The position numbers and the translations under genes are program-made. From contig JAADGI010000015.1 in NCBI GenBank assembly GCA_013152415.1, forward strand, positions 124,001-188,000: a DNA stretch of 64,000 nucleotides, written 5' to 3'. Positions 9,486 through 18,995 of the stretch are shown piece after piece. The first letter of the stretch is position 1; each line of letters opens with the position of its first letter. The notes below the pieces were generated by a model. It was not told where the DNA came from and ran no database searches. It was given only the letters and a program-made list of their open reading frames with translations. Origin of the DNA: Gammaproteobacteria bacterium. Lineage in GTDB: Bacteria; Pseudomonadota; Gammaproteobacteria; HyVt-429.

Positions 9486-11741
9486 TCACTCCCGCGCTGG
9501 CCACAACACAAAACGTTCCCAACTGCTAACACGCCCACTCACTGCGCCAAGGAAGCTATTATTTGTAAGGCCGGCACGCACATATTTATTACTGTGTGCC
9601 GACTTTATAGCAACCTTGTTTCCGGGCAACTCGATCAACCGAAACTTCTCCCAAGCGTCCACCCGGTTGCTCACCGCACCAAGTAAGCTATCACCTGTAA
9701 GGCCGGCACGCACATATTTGTTATTGCGCACTGATTGCAGGGCAATGGTGCCATCGCGCTGACGCTTGATGCGAAATTTCTCCCACACGTCGATACGTCC
9801 ACTCAATGCACCGAGCAGGCTGTTTTCCCCCAGCCCGGCACGCACATATTTACCATTGTAGTCAGACTGAATCGCAACAATACCATTGCTAATGATATTC
9901 GCCATAGCCGATATTCTTTTATACTCTTTGCGTCCATTGGCATAACGGTATTGGCGAGTAGTCCCCGCATGGCGGTTGAAGGTGACATTGCCGAGATTAA
10001 TGCGCAGAGCGTTGAGCGACATCCAGCCAGTACTAAAACGACGTGAAAACCATTTATAGCCCGCACGTGCCGACAGCTTCACTTCTGGCGTCAAGGTAAG
10101 GCCAATACGATAGCGTGGATCACTCACCGTGAAACCGTAACGCCATTCAGCCGGGGCATTGCCCTGGCGGCTCACCACCGGTAATCGTGTCTCTACCCGC
10201 TGCACACGATCGTCCTTAAACGACACTCGACGCTTACCTAGTTTTCGGTCACCGATGAAAGGCTCATAATCGAACTGTACCTCGCCTTTACCAGACAGCT
10301 TAAAACCGGCTTGGGCATAACCGGATAACACCGCAAAATCAAAACGGGTACGCGTCAACTCGGGTGGAAGGGCGATGCGGAAACCACAATCACGACAATT
10401 ACCAAAAGGTGGGCGAAAATCCTGGCTATAATTAATACCGTAGCTACGGTAACGCTGATATTTCAAGTCCTTCCATATGGCGCGTAACTTGTAGCCAAAA
10501 CCGAAGCGCACCTCCAGGACTGCCTCCTTACCCTTGAACAACTTGCTGCGCTCCAAACCGGTAGCAAGATAGAACGCCTCATTGGCATCCCGAGTGGTCG
10601 CACTTAGATTCGCATCGAAACTAACCTCACGATCACGGGTATCTTTTACCTTAATAGTAGTGGGCTTGACCTTGCCACGCAGTTCAATGGGAATTCGCAT
10701 CCCCAGGCCATAACCGGCACCGATAGTTACACGAAAAAAACCAGAGGGATAATTCCAACGCCGCTCCCACTCCCAGGCATTACCTCGGGTAAACCCGGCC
10801 AGAAATTTTTTCGAGAACCCAAACTCACCACTCTTGCGCACTCCTGGGCGTGTTGGTAAAGGTCTTTGGGTAGGCAGATTGGCCAGGCCCCTTGCCAATC
10901 GATCTGTACCCAGTTGTACCCCCTGAATCCCCCGAAAGGCACCGTAGGTGAGTGGCTGAAAACGGTTAAAATTAAGCACACCATTATCAAACCGCGGCAG
11001 TTGCAGTTTGCCATTGATCAGAGGCAAGGTCTGTTTTGGTACAATCAGCGTGTCGATTACTTCCAACTCACCCTGGCCTTTGGCTATGGCCACTAACAAC
11101 GCATTGTCACCACCCTGGGCGGCCTTTTTTAACGGGTCACTGGCTGGCCGTTTGGCCAGTTCTTTTTTGAACGCCTCAAGTCCACGTCGACTGTCCGCAT
11201 CCAGGCTCTTCATGCGCGGTGGCTTCTTACCAGCAGTGCCAAGGTATTGTTTGAACTGGGGTGATTTTTTGGCAAGATCTTTTGGTTTGGCAACATTGAT
11301 GCGCGTACTTCTATAAAGCACGTAGACATTCTTTAGTTCATAAACCTTTTCAGTAACGATAGGTTGCTTCACCAGAACACCGGGCCGAACACGGGCAAGC
11401 TCAGCACTGAAATTACGTTGAACCGAGAACACCTTGCGTGCGATATCACCAAGACTGGCCTGGGTGCCATCCCCAACCATTACTTTCTTGTTGCTAAAAC
11501 GGGCGAATGCACCTTGTTTGATCGGGCGCTGTAGCTGTAAACGCTTGACCAGCAGGGCGTCGGCATCAATGCGCTTGAGCTTCAGTAATGGCGCACTCAA
11601 ACGCACATTAACTGCGTTGGTCTGAGTGACGCCACGGAAGTCGGAGGGAGTCTGACTGTGGATGGATTGGCTGGCGACCAACAAAAATAAAGAGAAACCA
11701 ACAAACATCTTCCTAACTAACCAATCGAACCACTTTTTCAT
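9486..11741 (-). CDS. Large secreted protein ending in three fascin-like (beta-trefoil) repeats
   Basis: The ATG at 11741 has GAGGAGG eight bases upstream and opens a signal peptide (KMFVGFSLFLLVASQSIHS). Of 751 residues, the last ~140 hold three 44-residue repeats, each with KYVRAG, SxLGAxSxRxxxWEKF spacing, which is what a fascin/actin-crosslinking-type beta-trefoil looks like. The middle (about 330-600) is strand-rich and has a CRDC pair. I do not recognise the N-terminal two thirds. A cell-surface carbohydrate- or polymer-binding role for the trefoil is inference. Confidence 0.75.
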   Translation of the reverse strand: MKKWFDWLVRKMFVGFSLFLLVASQSIHSQTPSDFRGVTQTNAVNVRLSAPLLKLKRIDADALLVKRLQLQRPIKQGAFARFSNKKVMVGDGTQASLGDIARKVFSVQRNFSAELARVRPGVLVKQPIVTEKVYELKNVYVLYRSTRINVAKPKDLAKKSPQFKQYLGTAGKKPPRMKSLDADSRRGLEAFKKELAKRPASDPLKKAAQGGDNALLVAIAKGQGELEVIDTLIVPKQTLPLINGKLQLPRFDNGVLNFNRFQPLTYGAFRGIQGVQLGTDRLARGLANLPTQRPLPTRPGVRKSGEFGFSKKFLAGFTRGNAWEWERRWNYPSGFFRVTIGAGYGLGMRIPIELRGKVKPTTIKVKDTRDREVSFDANLSATTRDANEAFYLATGLERSKLFKGKEAVLEVRFGFGYKLRAIWKDLKYQRYRSYGINYSQDFRPPFGNCRDCGFRIALPPELTRTRFDFAVLSGYAQAGFKLSGKGEVQFDYEPFIGDRKLGKRRVSFKDDRVQRVETRLPVVSRQGNAPAEWRYGFTVSDPRYRIGLTLTPEVKLSARAGYKWFSRRFSTGWMSLNALRINLGNVTFNRHAGTTRQYRYANGRKEYKRISAMANIISNGIVAIQSDYNGKYVRAGLGENSLLGALSGRIDVWEKFRIKRQRDGTIALQSVRNNKYVRAGLTGDSLLGAVSNRVDAWEKFRLIELPGNKVAIKSAHSNKYVRAGLTNNSFLGAVSGRVSSWERFVLWPARE

Positions 11742-12228
11742 CGCACTAACCTCCTCATCTGTAAGTTATTTGCCACAACATACCGAACCACGATAATTAG
11801 AAATCAATTTGTCACCCACAAATAGTAGTCCAAATATTTCAGGTTTGCTTCAACTTTGACAGGTTAACTGTAAACCGGGCATAGGCCATTGCTGAGATAC
11901 ATTAAGAAACAACAAATATGGCATAATGCACCGGCTACATGAGCCGTGTTTTTATGGGCGCCGCAAATCCCGTCCACCAGGACGAATAACTTATGCTCTT
12001 AAAGCCTTTATCACACTCATAAAATACGCTCGAGGCACACTTTATAGCCATTTATCAGAACAATTTTGAAGCTATATCAATAGGTTGCGTAGAACCAGCC
12101 TCCATTAGCTGACCATTATTTGACAATCCAGGGATGAAGGGATTAAGTATTGGGGTGGTTGTGCTCACCTAGGCGCCCACTTACACCTCTCAAAGTAGCA
12201 TTGAACCTCAGAAGCTAGGAGAAAAACT
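11742..12228. other. 487-bp divergent intergenic region
   Basis: This separates the fascin-repeat gene (minus) from the BamE-like lipoprotein gene (plus). I see a small perfect hairpin CGTCC-acca-GGACG near 11975-11990 and general AT-richness, but no convincing ORF, RNA gene or consensus promoter. Confidence 0.5.
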
Positions 12229-12546
12229 ATGATTTATCGCCTGGTATTAGCCATATTTGTTTTATCCTTGGTGTCGTGCGCCGACATGACGAAGAGACCA
12301 GAAAGGGGGTCCCAGGTTCTGCCTGGCATGACGAAGACACAAGTACTTTCTATTCTTGGTGCACCACAAAACAAACAACTCGACGGCGGAAAGGAAACCT
12401 GGCGATACTGTGTGACAGATTATTTAGGGCTCGCATCTGATTATTTAACTGTAGTCAAAATATCTGATGGTGCTGTTACCAAGATAAAAACATATAGAAA
12501 TGCAAAATCGGAAACCTGCGAGAGGTTCTTGCAAACGGTCGAATAA
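12229..12546 (+). CDS. Small lipoprotein with SmpA/OmlA (BamE-like) fold
   Basis: The signal sequence ends in the lipobox LVSC (Cys17), so the mature protein is lipidated. The body VLPGMTKTQVLSILGAPQ is the helix-turn signature of SmpA/OmlA domains (normally GMtxxqVxxilGxP), followed by ETWRYCV. It is a short 105-residue relative of BamE. BamE itself assists outer membrane protein assembly; a paralogue role is unknown. TAGGAG precedes the ATG. Confidence 0.82.
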   Translation: MIYRLVLAIFVLSLVSCADMTKRPERGSQVLPGMTKTQVLSILGAPQNKQLDGGKETWRYCVTDYLGLASDYLTVVKISDGAVTKIKTYRNAKSETCERFLQTVE

Positions 12547-12686
12547 AAATAGGAGCAAAAAGAAACACCTATAAGGAAACCTTCATTACCTGATAGCACA
12601 GATTTTTAAGACACCAAACTCCCTCTGCTGCAGCATTGGTGCCCTCGCCTCCAACTTTTCCAGAAGAGGCCCGGCATCTCCCCCTT

Positions 12687-13007
12687 CTATTTCGCGCAAC
12701 CTTGTGGCCCTTGGGCGCAAGCTGCGCAGTCAATTCTTCCAGCTTCGATATCCGGGGAATTGTATGCTGGATTGTTATGCCATTTACATGCTTCACGCCA
12801 AGCCTTCCAATTTTCTTGCCACGGGCCTCTGAGGTACCCCCAGCCGGGCACATGATAGGTACCACGAGCCACACCAAGCACATGTGGATTGACAGTTTTG
12901 TTAGTGAAGACGCACCAGACAATACTTGTCCCGCAAGTTTTTGCTATACCCGTCACCGGGAGCAAGGACATGGTGAGCAGAAGTAGAGGCACGATATATT
13001 TATTCAT
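12687..13007 (-). CDS. Small secreted cysteine-rich protein, unknown
   Basis: The start ATG 13007 (MNKYIVPLLLLTMSLLPVTGIA) has AAAGGGA upstream and gives a signal peptide; a longer start at 13169 would bury it. The mature ~84 residues contain six cysteines, including CAAC, and many tryptophans (PGWGYLRGPWQENWKAW). No family is recognised. It is convergent with the lipoprotein gene and divergent from soeA. Confidence 0.55.
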   Translation of the reverse strand: MNKYIVPLLLLTMSLLPVTGIAKTCGTSIVWCVFTNKTVNPHVLGVARGTYHVPGWGYLRGPWQENWKAWREACKWHNNPAYNSPDIEAGRIDCAACAQGPQGCAK

Positions 13008-13228
13008 GAGATTCCCTTTGTATTTGTAATCGATTACCAATGGGCCCGTTTGCACAGTATGCCAAAAAATAACCCTATTTCTGAAATAATAGGTCGAATA
13101 TGGCCCCTTATTAACATGTACACCCTGTCTGTCCAAATGCCCTAAGCCAGCATGAAGAGCAGGGTTCATGCGGGTTTAAGGCCACATATGGGCCATTTTA
13201 ATGTACCCTTAAATTTAAGAATTGCCGT

Positions 13229-13321
13229 CACCATCAGGGAACGTATACTTGGATGCCTGTGGGGTTGGGACCAAGCGATATAACTGCCACCTTCGGTGGA
13301 TGGTGTCTCAGGTTCAACCCC
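13229..13321 (+). promoter_or_regulatory. Candidate pseudoknotted leader of soeA
   Basis: CTTGG (13248-13252) can pair with CCAAG (13271-13275); the loop holds GGGGTTG (13261-13267), which is perfectly complementary to CAACCCC (13315-13321) downstream, an H-type pseudoknot. A CCACC-ttc-GGTGG hairpin (13287-13299) lies between. CACCATC (13229-13235) is also complementary to GATGGTG (13299-13305). Short pairings of this size arise by chance, so this is only a candidate 5' regulatory structure 30 bp before the soeA start. Confidence 0.25.
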
Positions 13322-13350
13322 GACAATAACGTTTCTTCGGGGATCTCTTT

Positions 13351-16242
13351 ATGGCCGGTCCTGCGACCGCTGCAACGTCTACCAACGTTCGCATCGAAAC
13401 CAAGAACACCACCTGTTATATGTGCGCCTGCCGCTGCGGCATCCGCGTGACCCTGCGCGATGGTGAGGTGCGCTATATCGAGGGCAACCCGGACCATCCC
13501 CTAAATAAAGGGGTTATCTGCGCCAAGGGGGCCTCGGGGATTATGAAGCAGTATTCCCCGGCGCGGCTTACCAAACCTCTAAAACGCAAGGAAGGCTGTG
13601 ACCGAGGGGCCAATCAGTTCGAGGCCATCTCCTGGGAGGAGGCCTTCACCATCATGGAGCAACGGCTGAAGAAGATTCGCGCCACCGATCCGAAAAAATT
13701 CGCCCTGTTTACCGGCCGTGATCAGATGCAGGCCCTCACCGGTCTTTTCGCCAAACAGTTCGGCACACCCAACTATGCCGCCCACGGGGGCTTTTGTTCG
13801 GTGAACATGGCCGCAGGCATGATCTACACCATCGGTGGCTCGTTCTGGGAATTCGGTGGGCCGGATCTGGACCGGGCCAAGCTGTTCATCATGCTGGGTA
13901 CCGCCGAGGATCACCACTCCAACCCCATGAAGATGGCGATCTCCAAATTTAAGCGCAGCGGCGGTAAGTTTATTTCCATCAATCCGGTACGTACCGGCTA
14001 CTCCGCCATCGCCGATGAATGGGTGCCCATCAAGCCCGGTACCGACGGTGCCCTGCTACTGGCCCTGATCCACGAGATTATTGCCCAGGGACTGTACGAC
14101 CGCGACTTTCTGGTGCAATACACCAATGCTGCCCAACTGGTAAATCAGGATGAGGCCAGCAATGAATTCGGCATGTTCCTGCGTGCCGAGATTCCCCATG
14201 AGGAAGGCTGCTTCGATCCGCAGAATAAATTGTGGTGGGACCGGCACAGCGACAAGGCGGTGATCACCCACTCCGAGGGCACCGACCCACGGCTGATGGG
14301 TGCCTTTACTCTAGATGATGGCACCGCAGTCAAACCCTCGTTTCAACTGTTGCAGGAGCGGGTGGAACAATACACCCCGGAATGGGCCGAGAGTGTCACC
14401 GGCGTCCCCGCCGACACCCTTCGCCGCCTGGCCCACGAGATGGGCATTACCGCCCGCGACCAGAAGATTGAGCTGCCCATCGCCTGGACCGATGTGTGGG
14501 GCAAGGACCATGAAACCGTGACCGGTAACCCGGTGGCCTTTCATGCCATGCGTGGTCTGGCGGCCCACTCCAACGGGTTTCACAGCATCCGCGCCCTGTC
14601 CATACTCATGACCGTGCTGGGTACCATTGATCGTCCCGGTGGCTTTCGCCACAAGGCGCCCTTCCCCCGCCCTATTCCCCCCTGCGCCAAGACCCCGCGC
14701 ACCCCCAAGGCGGTGCGACCCAACAAACCTTTGGAGGGCATGGCCCTGGGCTGGCCGGCGGAACCGGATGATCTCTTTGTGGATGACGAGGGCCAGCCGG
14801 TACGCATCGACAAGGCCTTTTCCTGGGAATACCCCCTGTCGGTACACGGCATGATGCACAATGCGATCACCAATACCTGGCGGGGTGACCCCTATAAGAT
14901 CGACACCCTGCTGATCTTTATGGCCAATATGGCCTGGAACTCCACCATGAACACGGTGGAAGTGCGCAAGATGCTCAACGACAAGGACAGCAACGGCGAA
15001 TACAAGATCCCCTACATCATTGTCTGCGATGCCTTCCAGTCGGAGATGACCGCCTATGCGGATCTCATCCTGCCGGATACCACCTATCTGGAACGCCACG
15101 ACGTGATGTCCATGCTCGACCGGCCCATTTCCGAATTCGATGGACCGGTGGACTCGGTGCGCATTCCGGTGCTGCCCCCCACGGGTGAATGCAAACCCTT
15201 CCAGGACGTGCTCATCGAGATAGGCTCCCGCCTCAAGCTGCCGGTGTTTGTGAACAAGGACGGCAGCCGCAAGTATAAGGACTACCCGGATTTTGTGATC
15301 AACTACGAAACTGAACCGGGCTCGGGCATCGGCTTTCTTGCCGGCTGGCGAGGCAAGGGTGGGGAAAAGTTTATGCAGGGGGAGCCTAACCCCAATCAGT
15401 GGCAGATGTATGAGCAGAACAATTGCGTTTACCACTATGAACTGCCCAAGTCCTATCAATACATGCGCAACTGGAACAAGGGCTATTTGGAGTGGGCCCA
15501 GCGCCACCGCCTCACCCGCTATGCCGAACCCATTTTGTGTCACCTCTATTCCGAGGTGTTGCAGCAATTTCGTCTCGCCGCCGAGGGCAAGACCACCGGT
15601 AAGCAACCCCCGGACCGGCTGCGCAAGCGTATCGCCACCTATTTCGATCCACTGCCGTTTTATTATGAACCCCTGGAGACCCAGCTAAGCGACAAACAGA
15701 AGTACCCACTCAATGCCATCACCCAACGGCCCATGGCCATGTACCACTCCTGGGACTCCCAAAATGCGTGGTTGCGCCAGATTCATACCCATAATTATTT
15801 ACATATCAACCCGACCCTGGGTCGCCAACAGGGCATCAGTGATGGTGACTGGATTTGGGTGGAGTCCATGTGGGGCAAAGTACGCTGTATGTGCCGTTTT
15901 TCCGAGGCGGTGGAACCGGGCACGGTGTGGACCTGGAACGCCATCGGCAAGGCCGCTGGGGCCTGGAACCTGTCACCTAAGGCCAATGAGTCGCGCAAAG
16001 GCTTCTTGCTCAATCATTTGATCTCCGAAGAACTGCCACAAGATGAATATGGCGAGCGCCTGTCGAATTCCGACCCGGTCACCGGTCAGGCGGGTTGGTA
16101 TGATGTGCGGGTGCGAATTTATAAGGCAGATGAGAACGAAGAACAGATTACCTCGCCGCAGTTCATGCCCTTAGACCCACTACCAGGTGAAACCCAGGTG
16201 CGGAAATCGTGGCTGGGGTATTTTGCCGGGAAGAAAAAATGA
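13351..16242 (+). CDS. soeA: Sulfite dehydrogenase molybdopterin subunit SoeA
   Basis: Catalytic subunit of the cytoplasmic, membrane-bound sulfite dehydrogenase SoeABC, which oxidises sulfite to sulfate and passes electrons to quinone. At 963 residues it has an N-terminal [4Fe-4S] motif CYMCACRC plus VICAKG (residues about 22-60). Molybdopterin-binding blocks follow, such as GGFCSVNMAAGMIY, FIMLGTAEDHHSNP and FQSEMTAYADLILPDTTYLE. No twin-arginine signal is visible, as expected for SoeA and unlike periplasmic relatives. soeB and soeC follow. A polysulfide/thiosulfate reductase-type relative is the alternative, but subunit sizes and order match SoeABC. Confidence 0.88.
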   Translation: MAGPATAATSTNVRIETKNTTCYMCACRCGIRVTLRDGEVRYIEGNPDHPLNKGVICAKGASGIMKQYSPARLTKPLKRKEGCDRGANQFEAISWEEAFTIMEQRLKKIRATDPKKFALFTGRDQMQALTGLFAKQFGTPNYAAHGGFCSVNMAAGMIYTIGGSFWEFGGPDLDRAKLFIMLGTAEDHHSNPMKMAISKFKRSGGKFISINPVRTGYSAIADEWVPIKPGTDGALLLALIHEIIAQGLYDRDFLVQYTNAAQLVNQDEASNEFGMFLRAEIPHEEGCFDPQNKLWWDRHSDKAVITHSEGTDPRLMGAFTLDDGTAVKPSFQLLQERVEQYTPEWAESVTGVPADTLRRLAHEMGITARDQKIELPIAWTDVWGKDHETVTGNPVAFHAMRGLAAHSNGFHSIRALSILMTVLGTIDRPGGFRHKAPFPRPIPPCAKTPRTPKAVRPNKPLEGMALGWPAEPDDLFVDDEGQPVRIDKAFSWEYPLSVHGMMHNAITNTWRGDPYKIDTLLIFMANMAWNSTMNTVEVRKMLNDKDSNGEYKIPYIIVCDAFQSEMTAYADLILPDTTYLERHDVMSMLDRPISEFDGPVDSVRIPVLPPTGECKPFQDVLIEIGSRLKLPVFVNKDGSRKYKDYPDFVINYETEPGSGIGFLAGWRGKGGEKFMQGEPNPNQWQMYEQNNCVYHYELPKSYQYMRNWNKGYLEWAQRHRLTRYAEPILCHLYSEVLQQFRLAAEGKTTGKQPPDRLRKRIATYFDPLPFYYEPLETQLSDKQKYPLNAITQRPMAMYHSWDSQNAWLRQIHTHNYLHINPTLGRQQGISDGDWIWVESMWGKVRCMCRFSEAVEPGTVWTWNAIGKAAGAWNLSPKANESRKGFLLNHLISEELPQDEYGERLSNSDPVTGQAGWYDVRVRIYKADENEEQITSPQFMPLDPLPGETQVRKSWLGYFAGKKK

Positions 16243-16262
16243 TTAGCTCTGATACTAAATTT

Positions 16263-16360
16263 TGCCGCAAAGACGCCAAGGCGCAAAGAGAAAAACCATT
16301 CTTGTTCCCTTTGATTACATCTATACAATCCTTTGCGTCTTCGCGCCTTTGCGGCGAAGA
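16263..16360. repeat. GCAAAG/CTTTGC palindromic element, copy 1 (between soeA and soeB)
   Basis: The left arm from 16264 reads GCCGCAAAGACGCCAAGG... and the right arm (16331-16360) reads CTTTGCGTCTTCGCGCC then TTTGCGGCGAAG. The arms are inverted copies separated by about 40 bases. The element fills the 142-bp gap inside the soe operon and would form a long hairpin in the mRNA. The same arms recur near 37.0, 39.6, 43.5, 46.1, 47.3 and 48.3 kb. Confidence 0.85.
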
Positions 16361-16384
16361 ATTATTTAATCTAGATTATATGTC

Positions 16385-17116
16385 ATGACTCAACTGGCAT
16401 TAGTGATAGACCTCAATGTGTGCGTGGGTTGTCATGCCTGTGTCACCAGTTGCAAGGAGTGGAATACCTCGGGCAGTGCCGGGTTTATGTCCGATGACCG
16501 GCCCTATGGGGAAAACCCTACAGGGACCTTTTTTAACCGGGTGCAAAGTTTTGAGGTGGGGGAATTCCCCAACACCGAGGTGGTGCACTTTCCCAAGTCC
16601 TGCCTGCATTGTGAAGACCCACCCTGTGTACCGGTATGCCCCACCGGGGCGAGTTATAAACGTCCCGAAGACGGAATTGTGTTGGTCGATTACGACAAAT
16701 GTATCGGCTGCAAGTATTGCACCTGGGCCTGCCCCTACGGTGTGCGGGAGATCGACGAACACCAGAAGGTAATGAAAAAATGCACTCTGTGCGTGGACCG
16801 CATCTATGATGAATCCCTGCCAGAGTCGGAACGCAAACCCGCCTGTGTTTTGGCCTGCCCCACCAGTGCCAGGATATTCGGCGATGTCCACGACCCAAAC
16901 TCTGAGGCATCGGTGGCCATCGACGAGGCCGGTGGGTATACCCTCATGCCCGAGTGGGGCACCAAACCGGCCAACCACTATCTGCCCCGGCACCGTGCCC
17001 GAATCCGCATCCATGAAGATGAATTGGTGCGTGCCGACAATCCGCTCAAAAAAGAAACCGAACGTCCACAAGGTCCGGTGGAAGGCCAGACCCTGGATGA
17101 CGTCACCAGTTGGTAA
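16385..17116 (+). CDS. soeB: Sulfite dehydrogenase iron-sulfur subunit SoeB
   Basis: A 243-residue ferredoxin-like electron-transfer subunit with four cysteine clusters. CVGCHACVTSCKEW is near the N-terminus, then CLHCEDPPCVPVCPTGA, CIGCKYCTWACPYG, and CTLCVDRI paired with CVLACPTSA. This is the DmsB/NrfC-type layout that wires the molybdopterin subunit to a quinone-interacting membrane subunit. There is no signal peptide, consistent with a cytoplasmic complex. It lies 142 bp after soeA and 9 bp before soeC. Confidence 0.92.
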   Translation: MTQLALVIDLNVCVGCHACVTSCKEWNTSGSAGFMSDDRPYGENPTGTFFNRVQSFEVGEFPNTEVVHFPKSCLHCEDPPCVPVCPTGASYKRPEDGIVLVDYDKCIGCKYCTWACPYGVREIDEHQKVMKKCTLCVDRIYDESLPESERKPACVLACPTSARIFGDVHDPNSEASVAIDEAGGYTLMPEWGTKPANHYLPRHRARIRIHEDELVRADNPLKKETERPQGPVEGQTLDDVTSW

Positions 17117-17125
17117 AAGATCATT

Positions 17126-18103
17126 ATGCACCCAGCTTTCTCTGTCATCTTTTTAACAACCCTGATCGGGGTCGGTCAGGGTCTCTTTATTGCCCTGTAT
17201 TCGGCCCAGGCCTATTCAGCCATCGGGGTCTTACCCAAACCCGCCCTGGTGTTTATGACTACGGGCAGTGTTTTTTCTGTGGCCTTTTTGGTTGGTGGCT
17301 TGGTCGCTTCAATCTTCCACCTCGGCCGCCCGGAACGGGCGTGGCGCTCGGCGGCCATGTGGCGCACGTCGTGGTTGTCACGAGAGGTCATTGTGTTGCC
17401 CATGGCCATCGCTGCGGTGGCGGCCTACGGAGTAATCCATTATCAGGGTTGGGACCTCACCCTGATCGGCATCACGCCCCCTTTTCCCGGCGCCCTGAGT
17501 CTTCTTGTAGGGACCCTGACCACGGTGGTGATATTTGCCCTGTTCGTATGCACCGGCATGATCTACGCCTGTATCCGATTCCTACAGGAGTGGGCCTCAC
17601 CCCTGACTGTCATCAATTACATGTTGATCGGGACCGGTTCCGGCTTCACCTTTGCCGCAGCACTGTCCACCCAATACGAGCCTGCATTGACCCTCTTTTT
17701 CGCAGGTTGGGCGCTGGCGCTGACCTTGTTCGCCCTAATCACCCGTTCGGCCTCCTTGATACGCAACCAGCGGATCAAATATCGTTCCACCATTCAATCC
17801 GCCATCGGTGTGCGCCACACCCGCATTCGCCAGGAGTCCCAGGGCTTTCTCGGTGGCTCCTTCAATACCCGGGAATTTTTTCACGGTGCGCACCCATGGA
17901 TATTTCGTTTCATTAAGTGGTTGTTTATTGTCCTGGGATTTATCATGCCGGCCTTACTATTGGGATACGGGATATCATCCGATGCACCCAAGCTGTTTAT
18001 TTTTGCCTTTTTTGTCCAATACGTTGGCTTGATTGCAGAGCGCTGGTTCTTCTTTGCCCAGGCCAATCACCCGCAGAATCTCTACTATCAGTTAGTCAGC
18101 TGA
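17126..18103 (+). CDS. soeC: Sulfite dehydrogenase membrane anchor SoeC (DmsC/NrfD-like)
   Basis: A polytopic 325-residue protein with about eight TM helices, beginning FSVIFLTTLIGVGQGLFIALY and ending with PALLLGYGI and LFIFAFFVQYVGLIAERWFFFAQA. The last is typical of DmsC-type quinol/quinone anchors. Contained charged motifs (SIFHLGRPERAWRS, SREV) match the DmsC family. It begins nine bases after soeB and completes the operon. It should bind quinone and accept electrons from SoeB. Confidence 0.9.
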   Translation: MHPAFSVIFLTTLIGVGQGLFIALYSAQAYSAIGVLPKPALVFMTTGSVFSVAFLVGGLVASIFHLGRPERAWRSAAMWRTSWLSREVIVLPMAIAAVAAYGVIHYQGWDLTLIGITPPFPGALSLLVGTLTTVVIFALFVCTGMIYACIRFLQEWASPLTVINYMLIGTGSGFTFAAALSTQYEPALTLFFAGWALALTLFALITRSASLIRNQRIKYRSTIQSAIGVRHTRIRQESQGFLGGSFNTREFFHGAHPWIFRFIKWLFIVLGFIMPALLLGYGISSDAPKLFIFAFFVQYVGLIAERWFFFAQANHPQNLYYQLVS

Positions 18104-18272
18104 TCCCGCCTCATGTGGCCTGACACAGTTATAGTAGCTAACATTCCTGTATGGTAGCCATTCAGACACACGGTGCATAACAAAAAAGGGACTCGCTAAC
18201 CGAGTATACCGCCTCCGCAGAGAAAAAATGTCCATGATCGTGTCCATTAGCATTTCCATCGGGGTGTAGCCG

Positions 18273-18995
18273 TTGCACGCAATTTTTCGCACGATTCTGA
18301 GTAGCACACGGGACCTGACTCCCATCGTACTGGTGATCTTCTTCTTCCAGATTGTGGTGCTGGAACAACCCCTGTCCAAACTCACCGGTTTAATTGGCGG
18401 TACGTTATTGGTCATACTGGGGCTGACTTTCTTCCTGCGTGGCCTGAATATGGCCCTGTTTCCCCTCGGCGAATCCATGGCCTACAATTTTGCCCGCAAG
18501 GGAAGCCTGTTCTGGTTGCTGGCCTTCGCATTTGCGCTGGGCTTTGGTACTACTATCGCTGAACCGGCGTTGATTGCGGTTGCCAAAGAGGCGGCCAAAG
18601 TAGCAGCAACGAGTGGCCATATCCTAAACACCGATGTGGCACGAACGTCCTATGCCTTCGGGCTACGCTTCAGTGTCGGGCTTGCTGTGGGCGTGGCAAT
18701 CCTGATAGGTGTCATTCGCATCCTACGAGGCTGGCCTATCCATATTGTGATGGTTATCGGTTACACCATCGTCATGATCATGACCGTCTTTGCCCCAAAA
18801 GAAATTATCGGCATCGCCTATGATGCCGGTGGGGTTACGACCTCAACGATTACCGTACCCCTGGTTACCGCTCTTGGCGTAGGATTGGCATCCAGCATTA
18901 AAGGTCGTAACCCCATGATAGACGGCTTTGGCCTCATCGCCATTGCATCTATAACACCCATGATCTTTGTCATGGCCTATGGGATGCTGAACTGA
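18273..18995 (+). CDS. DUF1538 membrane protein, first copy
   Basis: A 240-residue membrane protein with about six TM segments. The start is probably TTG 18273 (GGGGTG upstream): an in-frame stop at 18267-18269 rules out a longer form and the next ATG is 58 codons in. It carries [17 protein letters not shown] and [23 protein letters not shown]1538 signatures that look like paired discontinuous-helix elements of a transporter. Its stop overlaps the second DUF1538 gene (TGATG). The two halves probably assemble together; the transported solute is unknown. Confidence 0.82.
   Translation: MHAIFRTILSSTRDLTPIVLVIFFFQIVVLEQPLSKLTGLIGGTLLVILGLTFFLRGLNMALFPLGESMAYNFARKGSLFWLLAFAFALGFGTTIAEPALIAVAKEAAKVAATSGHILNTDVARTSYAFGLRFSVGLAVGVAILIGVIRILRGWPIHIVMVIGYTIVMIMTVFAPKEIIGIAYDAGGVTTSTITVPLVTALGVGLASSIKGRNPMIDGFGLIAIASITPMIFVMAYGMLN

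Noticed and set aside
11935-12000. CGCCGCAAATCCC word suggesting a c-di-GMP riboswitch
   Set aside because: The rest of the conserved core and the second helix are missing.
13310-13325. GGTTCAACCCC in the soeA leader, like a tRNA T-arm
   Set aside because: No matching acceptor, D- or anticodon arms around it.
14311-15606. Long open frame (431 codons) antisense to soeA
   Set aside because: It is the mirror of a GC-rich coding strand; no ribosome site and composition typical of a shadow (His/Gly/Val rich).
16400-17131. 243-codon frame antisense to soeB
   Set aside because: Same reason; the sense strand has four cysteine clusters and clear homology.
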